Source: Progne subis subis
Lineage: Eukaryota > Chordata > Aves > Passeriformes > Hirundinidae
Assembly (NCBI GenBank): GCA_022316685.1
Contig: JAKJHU010000024.1
Span: forward strand, 6,456,501-6,520,500
DNA: 64,000 nucleotides
Direction of reading: 5' to 3'
Below, in pieces: positions 50,701 through 62,454 of the stretch. The position numbers and the translations under genes are program-made. The notes under the pieces are model-generated. The model was not told the DNA's origin. It did not search any database and saw nothing but the letters and a program-made list of their open reading frames with translations. Position 1 is the stretch's first letter. Each line of letters opens with the position of its first letter.

Positions 50701-52635
50701 GAAAGCAAAACACTTTTTTTCCTCATGAGGATTGCTTGTTGTGCACTTGACTTCAGCATCAGCGGCAGTGAGGACTGTTAGCGTTCTCTCTCCTCTGATC
50801 ACTGAGGAGAGTCAGCTCAGATTTAGCAGAACCAAAAATGAAATTTAACCGAGCATTATGGTGAAAGGCATTATCACAGACTTCCCTGAGTCATTTACAC
50901 TGCTGCAGGGTAATACTGCAAAAACTATTAGTATAGATGCATTTGGTGATTGAAAGAAACAAATAAAAATCCTATTTTAATCCTTTGTTTCCTCATGATT
51001 TTCATAAACACCAACCCAGAGTTTTACAGACACTCTAAAAGGGTAAAACTGTCCATTCAAATAGCTTTTCATTATAGTAAAATATACTTTTGATTATAGT
51101 AAAAAAAAAAATCAGTAAACTATAAATAATAATATAAAAACATATAAAATACTAATATAAAATTCTCATTGACTGATGTTAATGAAACCTCTGCTAAGGT
51201 ATTGTTCCTGATGAAAGGACAGACACCACATCTGAACATAGAATAAAATCCTCTGATTTGTACATAATCTCTCAATCTACTGATTAACAGACTAAACTTT
51301 AAAGGTTACATATATTTCCCCAAAATAATCTCCTGATATTTCTCATCACTTTTCTTCGACTTTCCCAACTTCACCATCAGAGGTACTGATAGCTGCATTC
51401 TGTTGCTCATGTGGCAGATCCTTAAGAGTCTCTCCAAGCTTTTTGATGTTGGGGGTTTTTTTCCATACCAACTCAAATATTACTTCCCTACTTGTAATGT
51501 CAGTGACCAAGTGAGGGAAACAAGCTCTAGAGCAGATGTCTGGAATTCTACTTTTGCAGCCTCATGCCACAGACAAAGTTCCTTTTGCACTGAGGATCCA
51601 TTCTGACTTCCTTACAAGGTTTTTATCAGCATTACCTTTGAAATTAACAACTGATGTGAGTGAGACAAACCTATTTGCAGACAGGGATAATTTTAGGTTT
51701 ACTCCACTTAAACAGATCTTCTGATCAAGGTTTGAACAGAACACTTAAAAAACAGACACTAAACAGTTTCCAAAATGTAGCTGCAGAGCCTTATCAGACT
51801 TCAGCCCCAGACAATTATAGCACACGAAGCAGCTCTCCAAAATTCAGGGAAATTTTGGTACATTTCTGTCTGTCACCTTAACGTGTACTTACAGCATGCA
51901 TTAGCTTATCTTGAGAAAGACTGATATTACACTTGGTATCAGAAACCTTTTCTACCAACTGTCATTATGAGCTGTAAAGTCTAAAAGGATGGTTATGAAT
52001 GAAGCTTCTCAAGGTAAAAATAATGATGCAACTTTTAATAGTTTCACAGTTGCACCTTTATAATCAAAAAAAGAAAGGTATAGTGTCTGACTTTCAGAAA
52101 TTTAGCTAATTTTAAACATCCAATGCAACTTGTAATAGGTGCTATTATGGAAAAGATGACAAATTTCTGTGGGTTCACATTTTCTTATTAGAATAACCCC
52201 TTTTAGATAATACTTAGAATTTGCCAACATCTTTATTATTTCACACAGTGAACCTAAGAGCAGAAAATCTTAACTGAATATTTACTTTTAATGTGGTGAG
52301 AGGAGTTTGATTACTTTGTATGCCAACTTACACCAAAAGAGAGTTTAGAAAACAATGATCCTAATGTACTAGTAAATAGAGAGGTTTGATGAATATCCTT
52401 TAACAACAGTGAAAAGAACCACACTTTATTGTACTCCCATGACACCGCCAAGCAGTGGCAGCAATAATCCTTCACCACACTGCATAGTGAAAAAAGCACT
52501 ACGACTTAAAGAAAAAAAATTACAATTCACTATAGCTTTCCTTTAGAGTGCTATAAAATGCAACCACATTCACATGACAGTGTGTGCGTGTATATGTGTC
52601 TCTTAATAAAGCTTCTCTGAAAGGCAATACAGCAT
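50701..52635. other. Noncoding unique DNA
   Basis: AT-rich with no supported gene or transposon. About 51090-51165 is extremely AT-rich (TATAAA and AATAAT words). Short random frames only. Confidence 0.6.
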
Positions 52636-52666
52636 GTACCATGGAAACAGGGGTTGCCATGGAAAG
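52636..52666 (+). promoter_or_regulatory. Tandem CCATGGAAA words, one X-box-like
   Basis: CCATGGAAA occurs at 52639-52647 and again at 52657-52665, 18 bases apart. The second is preceded by GTTG, giving GTTGCCATGGAAAG (52653-52666), an RFX X-box-like site with two mismatches in the right half. The first has a poor left half. Function is inferred from the motif only. Confidence 0.25.
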
Positions 52667-53599
52667 AGTGCTTTTTAGTAGATGGCAAAAGAAATGAGGA
52701 TTTGATTCTCTGTTTCTCACTTGTCTTAAAAAAGGATATAAATCTGTGTAACTATTGACATCAGCAGAGATATTCCTGAAAAACGTCAGCATGAACGAAC
52801 AGACACGATACATTCACAGCGGAGAATTTTTGGCATCAGGGCTGGGGTGAAGCATATAGCCCTGCATTTTCAGGACAGCTCTCCAGCTATCCCTCACACC
52901 ACAGCTCTGGAGCCAGCCTCAGGCATGCCTGTGACATGTCCTTCGAAACACTGCAGGAGCCAGAGCCACAACAAGCCACAGGAGAGTGGATTTGCAAAGC
53001 TGCTATTCCTCACTTGCTCAATTCTCATGCAGAAAGTGCCAGAATCTTCTACCTGCCAGACCTTTTCTTTGCTTGAGTACAAAACGCTTTCTGTTATAAT
53101 GTACGTGGTGTTACAAATGAATGAAAAGCATGAATCAAATTAATTTAAAGCATATTGGTTTTCAGACATGCTTAAAACAAAGACCACGTTGATGTGTTTC
53201 ATCTAACTTATTCATTAAAATGGCATCCTTGATGTCCTCATGTTACTGTAATCTCTGAAGCACTGGACAAACAAGTACATTTGTTTATCACTCTTTCCTT
53301 TCTAAAGAACGGGGTTTTATTAAAGAGATCAATCACCTGTGTACAGTTTAATAGCCTGAGCTGTGCATGTAAGACAGAGCTTGCTTCGGTAGCCCACAAG
53401 TCCCAAAGTATAGAGGGACATGTAAAACCATTTGTTGCTTTAATAAAACAAAATATTTCTCAGAGCTAGCAAGTACCCTATTAAAATTAGCAATTTAAGA
53501 CAGAAAAGCAGTGCTTAGAAGAAACAAATTCTAATAAAAGGAGCAGAACCAATCCTGTTCACTTACTTCCAAAAGACCCTACGCTTCTAACCAGAGACA
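52667..53599. other. Noncoding unique DNA
   Basis: No supported gene. Short frames on both strands at 52850-53140 are unrecognised. No repeat identified. Confidence 0.55.
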
Positions 53600-54560
53600 C
53601 AAAAAACACTTAACATGCTTAATGCACTGCCTTGCCTCTTATTGAATCACGCTTATTGTGGAAACAGTCTTTTGAGGCTTCTAGCTGTTTTGAGGTAATT
53701 GGAGGATTGCTGCTTCTAATGAATGGTCGCCTCATAATGGAGGCCAAAGTGTTCAAAACAATGTCAGAGGCAAAGCATACAAAGGAAAGCTTTTCAGAAA
53801 TGCCAACGAAAAATCTTGAAATACATTCTTTTACTAAAAGATGATCTTTCTTACTAGGCTACAGCTATAGTGTAATAAAGTTGTATCAGCAGAGGAAATG
53901 TTTTATTAACACTGTTGGATGTTACTACAAATTGCAACAGCCACCCCTTTTATGATGAAAGACTAAAAATAAATCTAACATTAATTAAGATCGCACCTTT
54001 GAAGACTTCACTTTCTCACATCAATAGCTAAGCTGTTTACTTAATTGTCCAAAATTGTCCTTTTACCTATGTTAGAGTGAAGAACAGGAACTCTCTCATT
54101 AGATGAAAACTAGCAGTTCAGTGCTCATCAAGCTTTTGAGAGTTCTAATTAATTTTTTAACTATTTAGTTTCATAACAAGATTATTGTTTCATTTGGGGA
54201 AAATATTCCCTTTAACTGCCAACTTGGATTAAGCAGTGGTTTTAGCAAATGGACGCGTCGTGCAAAGAAGCTGTTAGCAGCTGTAACGTGAAAGATGAAA
54301 GTTATTCCAATAACATTTTATAAGAAAACAAGCCCACTAGAGATAGCAGCAACTAAATAAAACATTAAGGTGACCAAGAAGTGTTTCACAGATTTTGAAA
54401 ATAAAGTCAAAAACACAGAAGAAAACCAATCCTTCATCTCCTATCAGCTGTTCCTGTTGCCAATGATTATGGCAATATTTCACAGAGAACATATGGCAGT
54501 GTTTATAGCCATCAGGCAGTATTTCACAGAAGCTGCGACACCATGTGTCCACCAACTAGC
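53600..54560. promoter_or_regulatory. Candidate conserved regulatory DNA
   Basis: About 960 bases lack simple repeats and transposons. They contain many homeodomain-type cores (for example TTAATTAAG near 53980 and CTAATTAATTTTTTAAC near 54147) and an E-box (CAGCTG near 54446). The word TTTCACAGA appears three times, at 54384-54392, 54478-54486 and 54522-54530. This texture is typical of developmental enhancers in gene deserts, but no alignment was available, so the call is an inference. Confidence 0.2.
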
Positions 54561-57035
54561 CTTTCTGATTGCAATTAATTAGAGAAGAAGCAGGAGGCAC
54601 TTTTTAAATAACATTACATCTTAGAGATTCCTGAAGTTTCATGGCCCATGCACAAGACTAAGTGACAGGAAAGTCTATTAAAATTGTAACAAGCCCAGTA
54701 CAGCGAGTCTGTCCTTGAGGAACAAGAACTAATAAAAAAAATATACTTTTCTTAAGGAGCATAAGAAAGAAGAGAAATATAATAAGCTGTTCAGGGTGGT
54801 ACTTTGGAAGTCTGCAACAATAAGGAAATATTGAAGACCTTTAACAGGCCATTTTCTGAAACAGATTCTGCAGAAAAGCTGCTGTAGTGAAAGCTATAGA
54901 GTTGGTTTATAGTTGCCAGACCCAAGAGGATGCATACCAAAATTACATGGGGATCTATTAAGGAGCTGAAACTTACAAAATATACTGTGGCAGTCATTTC
55001 ATGACTCCTATTTTAATGAAAGGAAGGAAGAGAGGAATACTAAGGGTAATAACTACCCAATAGGTTTCCATATAGAAGTGGAAAGCTGAACTTCCCCAGC
55101 CAGCCCATGCAGCTGAATCTAGCACTTCCAGGTAGCCCCACTCAAAGATAAAGCAGGGGGTGGCCAGCACCATGCCACACAGCAGCATCTTCAGCAGCAC
55201 TGCAGACTACAGTGCAATTATTCCCATGAAAAAAGCTTTCCATTACAGAGATATTTTCCCAACCCCATGCAATCTGACCCATTAGGAATGAGCCAGGAGA
55301 ATCACATAAGCTCAAAATTGTACCAAAACTGATCCAACAGGCAAGCCACCAGTCAAAACTGATGCAAAGAAGTTCAGCATCGTGTTCCCGCATTTGGGAT
55401 TTGCTCATAGCATTTTCTCTCCTTACTGGATACACCTTCGCCCCATACAGCCTGCTTTCCCTGCTGCTCCTTGTCTTGAGCTGGGATTCCATTTCCTGGA
55501 GAAATGGAATAAGTGAGCAAGTTTGGAGGAACCCTGTCCAGCTGCAGCCTTAGCAGAGCTCCTGTCTTCCAAATCTCTAAGCTCTGATCATATAACTGAG
55601 TTTACCCTGCAGCTCTTCCCATGGCTGGGATACAAACATCTCTCCTCTCCAGACTCCTATTCTCATAAAATTTCTAGAAACTCAACACCTTTGAGATCCC
55701 ACTGCATCCACTGAATTTTTCTAAGTTGGCCAGCAACCTCAGAAGTTATTAAGACATATTAACAGTGCAGCCATCCAAGCCTCTTTTCCTTAAGAAAGCA
55801 GGCTTTTATATTCCTCTGCCATTATATTCTTGTTATATTAGTATTTCCTTCATTTCCCCAAACCCCTAACGTCTAATTTTTATTACAGAATTCTCATCTT
55901 GGGACACAGGAAATGCAAATGGTGTTATTAATAATGGATACATTTATTTTTATTATTCTTAAGAGCAAAATTCCACACTATACTCTTGGTGGATCTTGGA
56001 AAGGTAAACTAATGACCACAATACACCTGCCTAATTGTAGTACAATAGCCTAGGATCTGTTGTCATAGATGTGAAATGACAGAAAATACAAGCCATATTT
56101 AAAAGTGCGTCAGGCTGTTGAGATTGGTAAAAATCTTTCCTCTGGAACTAGGCATGCTATTTAAAACTCCAGGTGCAGCCCCAACACCAAGCAGCAGCTA
56201 AAAATGAGCCACCATTCCACCCACTGCTACACTTGCATGGTGACAATAGGATAACTTTATAAATAAATAAGTACCAAAATAAAATGACAGCTGGCAACGT
56301 CACCATCCTTGTCTACACTTTCCTAGGAGCAGAACTAATATTTTGAGCTGTGCATACAGAATGTTTTCAAGGTTTGTACTCCATCAAGAAAGTTCCCAAA
56401 CTGCAAGGCTGACAGCTGCCACCAACTTAACAGCTATACTAAAGTTCCTGGCACAACTTACAGTGGCTTCCCTAAAATTTAAGTGTAGCTTCAATGATTA
56501 AAGAAAATTGCAATATATTTCTTAATAAAACATATTTCAATGAAAAGAAGAAAAAGCTCAGAGAGAATTTCCTGTGCAATAGGCACTGCCAGCAATGGTG
56601 CCATTTCTACAGCACTTACCAATGTTATTTTTAGGACAGTAACACCACTGCCACTGACAAACAAGAGCTGTAGCTGGGATCACCCTCTCTCCAGTTAAAT
56701 CCCTCCTTTTGCCCCTTTTAGAAGTTTCCCATGGGCGCCCAGCTTTGCAAAGGGGCTGGGATCTGGACAGGCACCCAGCCCATGCCCCTAGGATGGTCAG
56801 AGGCCACAGGCTCTCCTTTCCCTGCTGAAATGCCAAGGCAGTGCAAGGAGTCACTTACATCCTTGGACTGATCCGACCCAGTGATCCAGGTCTAGCAGAT
56901 GCAGCCTAAAGCCAGGGGAAGAGTTGAAGGCAGTGGGATGGGGCCTGGGTGTGGGCATCACCACCACTCTACCTCAGCCTTAGCCAACATCAACACAGCT
57001 TTGGATGTGACCCACTACATACAGTCATGGACTTT
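54561..57035. other. Noncoding unique DNA
   Basis: No supported gene. Frames of 116 codons (minus, 55142-55492) and 98 codons (minus, 56558-56854) have no recognisable domain. GC-richer patches lie at about 55080-55200 and 56640-56960. Confidence 0.55.
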
Positions 57036-57055
57036 GGGGGCCGGGGTGGGGGGGG
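57036..57055 (+). other. G-quadruplex-capable run
   Basis: G5, CC, G4, T, G8 in 20 bases. Splitting the last run gives four G-tracts of three or more with short loops, so the plus strand meets the usual quadruplex rule. It is isolated, with no CpG island around it. Confidence 0.6.
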
Positions 57056-59764
57056 AAGTAGCCTAAAAACATTAAGGATTTCAGCAGAAAGGAGGCATCA
57101 CACACAGATATACTCTACCTCTCACAGGGGCTGATCTGGAAAGATAAGCAGATGAAAAGTAGAAGAGTAATTTATATCCCTGCTAGCTAAAATAATAGCA
57201 AACTATTCTTTGTCCCCAAAACACCAGGATGTAACACTACAGCTTTCTTTTGGACAAAAAATATTCTTGGCTCAACTATACGCATAGTTATTCTTGTAAA
57301 CAGTCATGTCAGCAGAAACAGTCATAGGAATAAAAACAAGTATATATAGGATACCTGTGAAAAAGCCACAATTTGAGCAGAGCTCATCTGAACCCCAGCA
57401 TTCTGCACTAGCCAGCCTCCTAACACCAGAGACCCAACCAACATTAATGCCAGATTTGAAATGTTTTTCTTTTTAAATCTGAGGTGTACAACCTGGCATC
57501 CCCCTGGCAAGGGACCACAGATTCCAGCCCATCACCTGATATGCTGTCAGGCCACTGAGAGATCACATAACAAGATGAGCATGAAATGGAAAACCAAGAT
57601 GGCTCTGGCAGTCACACCTCACACCTCTCTGCAACACTGACACTGCCCTGAGGAGCTAACAGAGCAGCTGATGGCCAGTGGCCCAACCATTCTGCATTGG
57701 AGAGACTGGGTCCTGCCACTAGTTTGCATTTGACAACCGAGAAGTCATTAGCTGATACAAATGGTCATTTTAATGAATAATTGACTTCTACCATAATTAT
57801 TAGAGCTCTCATCACTTCCAGAGCTTATTTGTAGAAGTACCTCAACACCAAAATTAATTTAATTTTCTCTCAGCCTAACAAAGGAATTAGATGAATAGCA
57901 GAGTTGAAATAAGAAGTTCTCCTGATATCAAGCAAAGCCAAGAAAAACAATTTCATATTCCCTTCCTGCACACACCTTGAAAGAGTCAAGTTGAAAATAA
58001 ACAAATCTGAACTTCAAGTTCTTGTTTAACAATCCAAGTTATGCTTAAAAAGTTCATGCAATTTTTTTATAACTCTTCTGGTGGCTGTAGCCAAAGAACA
58101 CACATTAGTCCCTCTGAATGAACTGGATCTTCAACGTAGATTACGTAAAGACATACCAACACGCATTAAATGCCATTATCCAGATTACCTTTAACAAGAA
58201 TAAATGGATAAGACAAAAAATGCTCCTTTTATGCTTATGGAATTTGGCAATATTCTCATTTCCTTGCACAGGCTGTTTAGAAGGGAGTGCTATTACCAGA
58301 TGTCACAGACTACCTGATACCTTTGCACACATCAATAGGAATGACCAAGGGCATTAGAATTCTTAGCCTGAGCTATCCTAAATATGACACACTTCAGATT
58401 CTTTCTGCCCAGACTAGTGATGCTGCAAAACAAACAAACAATTAAAAATCTGAGAGATCAAAAGCAGGTTTTTCCTGCAAAAATAGCTACAGAAATCACA
58501 CTGAACATATTGTTTTGGAAGAACTTTGAAATAATATTTCTTGATCATTACTTCATTCTTCAGATGTGTTTTAATGATGCATAAATCCTTATAGACATGT
58601 AGTTTGCTATTTCTAGAGACAACAGTACCTTCTAGGTCAAACGGTCTCCTGGCTGATTTACACCAGGAGACTTTACGGTTTATGTGAAATTGTTACATTA
58701 AATAAAAACTATCCCAAAAAATCTAGGTTTGAAAAACAAAGTATAGTAGTTCTTAAGCATCTGAGTGCAAAGAAAACGAGAGCAAAGACTATTGCTAATG
58801 AAAGTTTCAAATTTAAAGACATGCAAATAACAAGCAAAAAAAAATCAAAATTAAAGTTGCTTTTTTACTAATAAAGAATTTTCATTTGATCCCCACCCCC
58901 TGCTCAGGAAAGGTAATTTAGATAGAAATTTTAAGAATTTTTTTTCCCTTTTATATAACTGCTTCAATTAAAATTACCTAAATGTATTTTCCTTGTTCCA
59001 ACCCTTGTTTTGGTCAAGACTGACTCAGAATCAAGACCATTAATTACCTCAGAAATTCAGCATTAATAAAAAATGAAGGCAAAACCCCCCTTTCAAAGAG
59101 ATAAAGAAACACTGAGTGGAAGAAATATGCATTCTAATTTATTCACTTCTACCAAAATTCAAAGCTGATCTAATAATACAAACAACATTCTTACACTCCT
59201 TAACTTTTTATTCACGGTCAACTATATCTTTATTAGCTATATAATATTTTTTTTCCTCAAACAACAATCAAATTTACATTTGAATACAGCCCACAGCTTA
59301 AAAAAAAAAAACAACAACAACCACCACAAAAAAATACTAAGCACAAGAACATCACACTGAGTTCCCAATAGAAATAATTCTTCTAAGGAAGACTTAAGAC
59401 CATTATACACCTTTTACAAAACATTTACTTAAACACTGGAAGGTGAAAAATGTAACACTTAAAACCTTTGTCAAACTACTTGAAAAAAAAAAAATTTTGG
59501 TCAAGCATTTTGAGGGCAGATCTTTCTTCTTTATATGCAGGCTGTAATGGGCATAACAAAATGTTGAAGCTTCTGATTTTTGCAGTTTGGAAAGATGCAA
59601 GGGTCATGTTTGTACTATTTGTAACCTTTGCTTGGATATAACTCCTTAGGCACTTCCAAAAGAGCAGCAGGGTTGTGCCTACTCCTGAACTAACAAGCAA
59701 ACCTGAAGGGCTTGGGAGACAAAGGGAAGGACTAGTTTGGTTTTTTTACATTACTTTAGGAGGG
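57056..59764. other. Noncoding unique DNA
   Basis: No supported gene. At about 57720-57950 the sequence is AT-rich with several homeodomain cores (TTTTAATGAATAATTG and similar) and could be a regulatory element. An A-rich CAA-punctuated tract covers about 59299-59331. No transposon was recognised. Confidence 0.55.
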
Positions 59765-59781
59765 AAAAAAAAAAAAAAAAA
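59765..59781. repeat. A17 homopolymer
   Basis: Seventeen consecutive A. No associated polyadenylation signal or retrocopy was recognised. Confidence 0.85.
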
Positions 59782-62440
59782 GGAAGTACCTAACTTGTCT
59801 GCACAATGTGTAGCATGGGCCTTCTCTGTGCTTCAACCCTGAAATCACACAGCCCCCAAATTCCACAACCCCAGAGCTACACACCACAGGCCAAAATCTG
59901 CGTCCTTGATAGTGGGTGCTCATCCCCTTTGGGAGGGGTTAAACAAGTACAACTCATTAGATGAAATCTGGGACTCTCTTTTAGAGAGAAAGAGGAGATT
60001 CGAGCATCTTTGAAAGAAACATTAGAAGTAACCAACATTGGGCAATACCTTTTTGTTTGACACTGGTGTTCACAGCATACTCTCTTTTTTACTACTGTAA
60101 AATAAAACACAAGTTTATGTCACACAAACACAGAAAAGAGGACTAAGTTGGAATGTTTCAGCTTTATCAAAGGGCACACTGCATGGCAAATAAGCCTAAG
60201 CTGATCTACTATTAGAACAGAACAGAGTAACTCTCACGTGTTTGTATTTGTTGTGTTGTGTCTTTTTTTCCATCTCTTTCCCATAAGATCGGAATTCACA
60301 AGGCATCATTTGTGTTAGGAAGAATGCTAATAATTAGGTTATTTATACTTTGTTCACATCTTCTTCAACTGAAAATTACTGATGTTAGAATGATATTTGC
60401 AAACTGATTTGTATTCATATTTTACTCTTTGGAGGCAATGATAATTCTGTAGGACCCAGAATTCTCCCAATCATTTTGTTCTGAGTAAATGCAACAATAG
60501 ATTAGTAACTTGATTATGCTCCAAAATAGTTGTGAGTCTCAAGAAGGGACAAGGTGAAACCAACCACATACCCAGAAAGGTTTCATGCTTCTGGTCTACA
60601 GCAGTGTGAAAACTGAACCACTAAATCTTTAGGGCAGTAAATGACCTTGAAAGCTCACCCAGATTACATTTCTTCCTTACCACAGGAATTATCTGTTCTG
60701 GACATCAGACTTGCTTCATCACTATGGACCTGCCTGGCAACTACTGCTGTGGGCCTAACCCCAGCTACTGTCCTGGGCCAGTTCAAGTCACTGTGTGAGG
60801 GCACTGCATGATGGGTGCCATTCCAAGGGTCCCCTGCTCTATTTGTCCTTGAATCCCAGCTTGCCAGCCCTTGTGGATCAGCCAAGCCCATGCTGCCCTC
60901 AGCATGCTTTTCCCAGATTTTTGGCTTCTAGCACAACTATACATCAAAGATTAATGTTTAACTTATGCTTGCTGTCAAGTGCCCAGTCCTGACAGAATGC
61001 TTAGGGTATTTAGAAGAGTTTTACACCAATCCCAAATGACCACTGCATGCAGACTGCTAAGTTCACCCCTATTTCCTTTAATCTTGAGACAGTCCTCAGT
61101 CAATAGCCAACATCCTGGGCCAGGACAGTATATACATGGATGAACAGAGGTCCTACAGTTCTGTCCCTCAACTCTAAAGAGGCAACCAGCCACCCAACCC
61201 GCCTTGATTTGGCCAAAGAGTTGCTGACGTGGGCAATGTGCAGATGTGCTGCAGCATGGATGACGTACGCATCATTCTGAAAATGCTCCTTGCTGAAGTT
61301 CAGCAGCAATAAATAACAAAAAGAGAGCAGCTGCTGGATGACTTGGCAAAGTACAGTCTCTGGACAGGTGCAGAGCCTAAGCTCCCGTGCAGTGAACAGC
61401 ACCAAGATCTCATTAGGTCTGCTCAAGTCGTGAGTTTTTTGGGGGTTTTTCTGAGTCATTGCCACAGTTCTCAAATTGCAAGTTGGAGATCATAAACTGT
61501 TACCTCAATCATTCACTGAAAACCAAGGGCATTTGAAGCAGACATGTTCCTTGAAGCTGCAAAAATGACAAAGTGAGAGCAGCACAGCACATGGACACGA
61601 AGGCAGCAAGGCACATTTTACCCTTTTACTGCATCACAGATTTATGTTGTGTCCATAATCTCTCCAAAGATTACAACTGCATTACTGCTACTCTTTCAGC
61701 ACAATATGTTTTCAAACTCCACTGATCTGAGCATGCTCTGACTTCCAGAGTATTCTTTGAGATCATCTTTCCTACATTCTCATTTCACCAGCTGACCCCA
61801 GGAAAGGGCATCTCCTCCAACAATACCAAGAACTTCTCCACTTTCTGGGCTCCATCTAAGAGTGAATGCATTCCATTGGGTTATGGAGGAGAGCCTCAGA
61901 TACCCTCACCAATCACCAAGTCACATAGAGTGATCAGGTTAGATAGAAACAGTACAGAAATCCCTAAACACTAGCCAGCGGGAGCTCTCCTCTGGCCAGA
62001 CCCTAATTTGAACCTCCTCTGACCTTTCCAACCATTTGTTGCCTTCAGAAGTTGGCCAATTTGGTCAACACTGCTCTTCTGAGAGCAAACCCAACAGGCC
62101 CGCAAAACATAAAATAAAAGCAAATTTTTAAAGGGAAGCCACTTCTACCAGTATTAATGAATATAATGGTGGTGGAACAATTCAGTTTAAGCAGAGAACA
62201 CACGGTGAACAGTGAATGCATCCTAACAGTTGTTTATTTCTTGGTCCCCTAGTTAAAAAAAAGCTCTGCTCTTTTTTGGCCTCACAATGTCATGTCAGAT
62301 TGTCCTTTCTTTTCAGCCATTTTTGCTTTTTTGCATGTATTTGATAGGGCTTTTTTTAATAAAAGTGGAGGTGTTCTTGGCATTTCTGCCACAACAGCAG
62401 GGCTTGAACTTAAGGTCAAATTAAAGGAACAGTGTGCTCT
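59782..62440. other. Noncoding unique DNA
   Basis: No supported gene. The 60640-61490 part is GC-richer and contains a 124-codon minus-strand frame (61100-61474) with no recognisable domain and no upstream or downstream continuation, so it is not called a gene. CRE-like half-sites TGACGTGG (about 61225) and TGACGTAC (about 61261) lie 36 bases apart in this part. Confidence 0.5.
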
Positions 62441-62454
62441 GTTACCATGACAAC
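62441..62454 (+). promoter_or_regulatory. RFX X-box-like motif
   Basis: GTTACCATGACAAC matches the X-box pattern GTNRCC-N2-RGYAAC with a single mismatch (A for G in the right half-site). It lies in a stretch without simple repeats (62200-62500) that also contains AAGGTCAAA (about 62412-62420), a nuclear-receptor half-site-like word. Function is inferred from motif only. Confidence 0.35.

Noticed and set aside
55142..55492. 116-codon minus-strand frame with hydrophobic and Trp-rich parts
   Set aside because: No family recognised and no exon-like boundaries. Left as unsupported.
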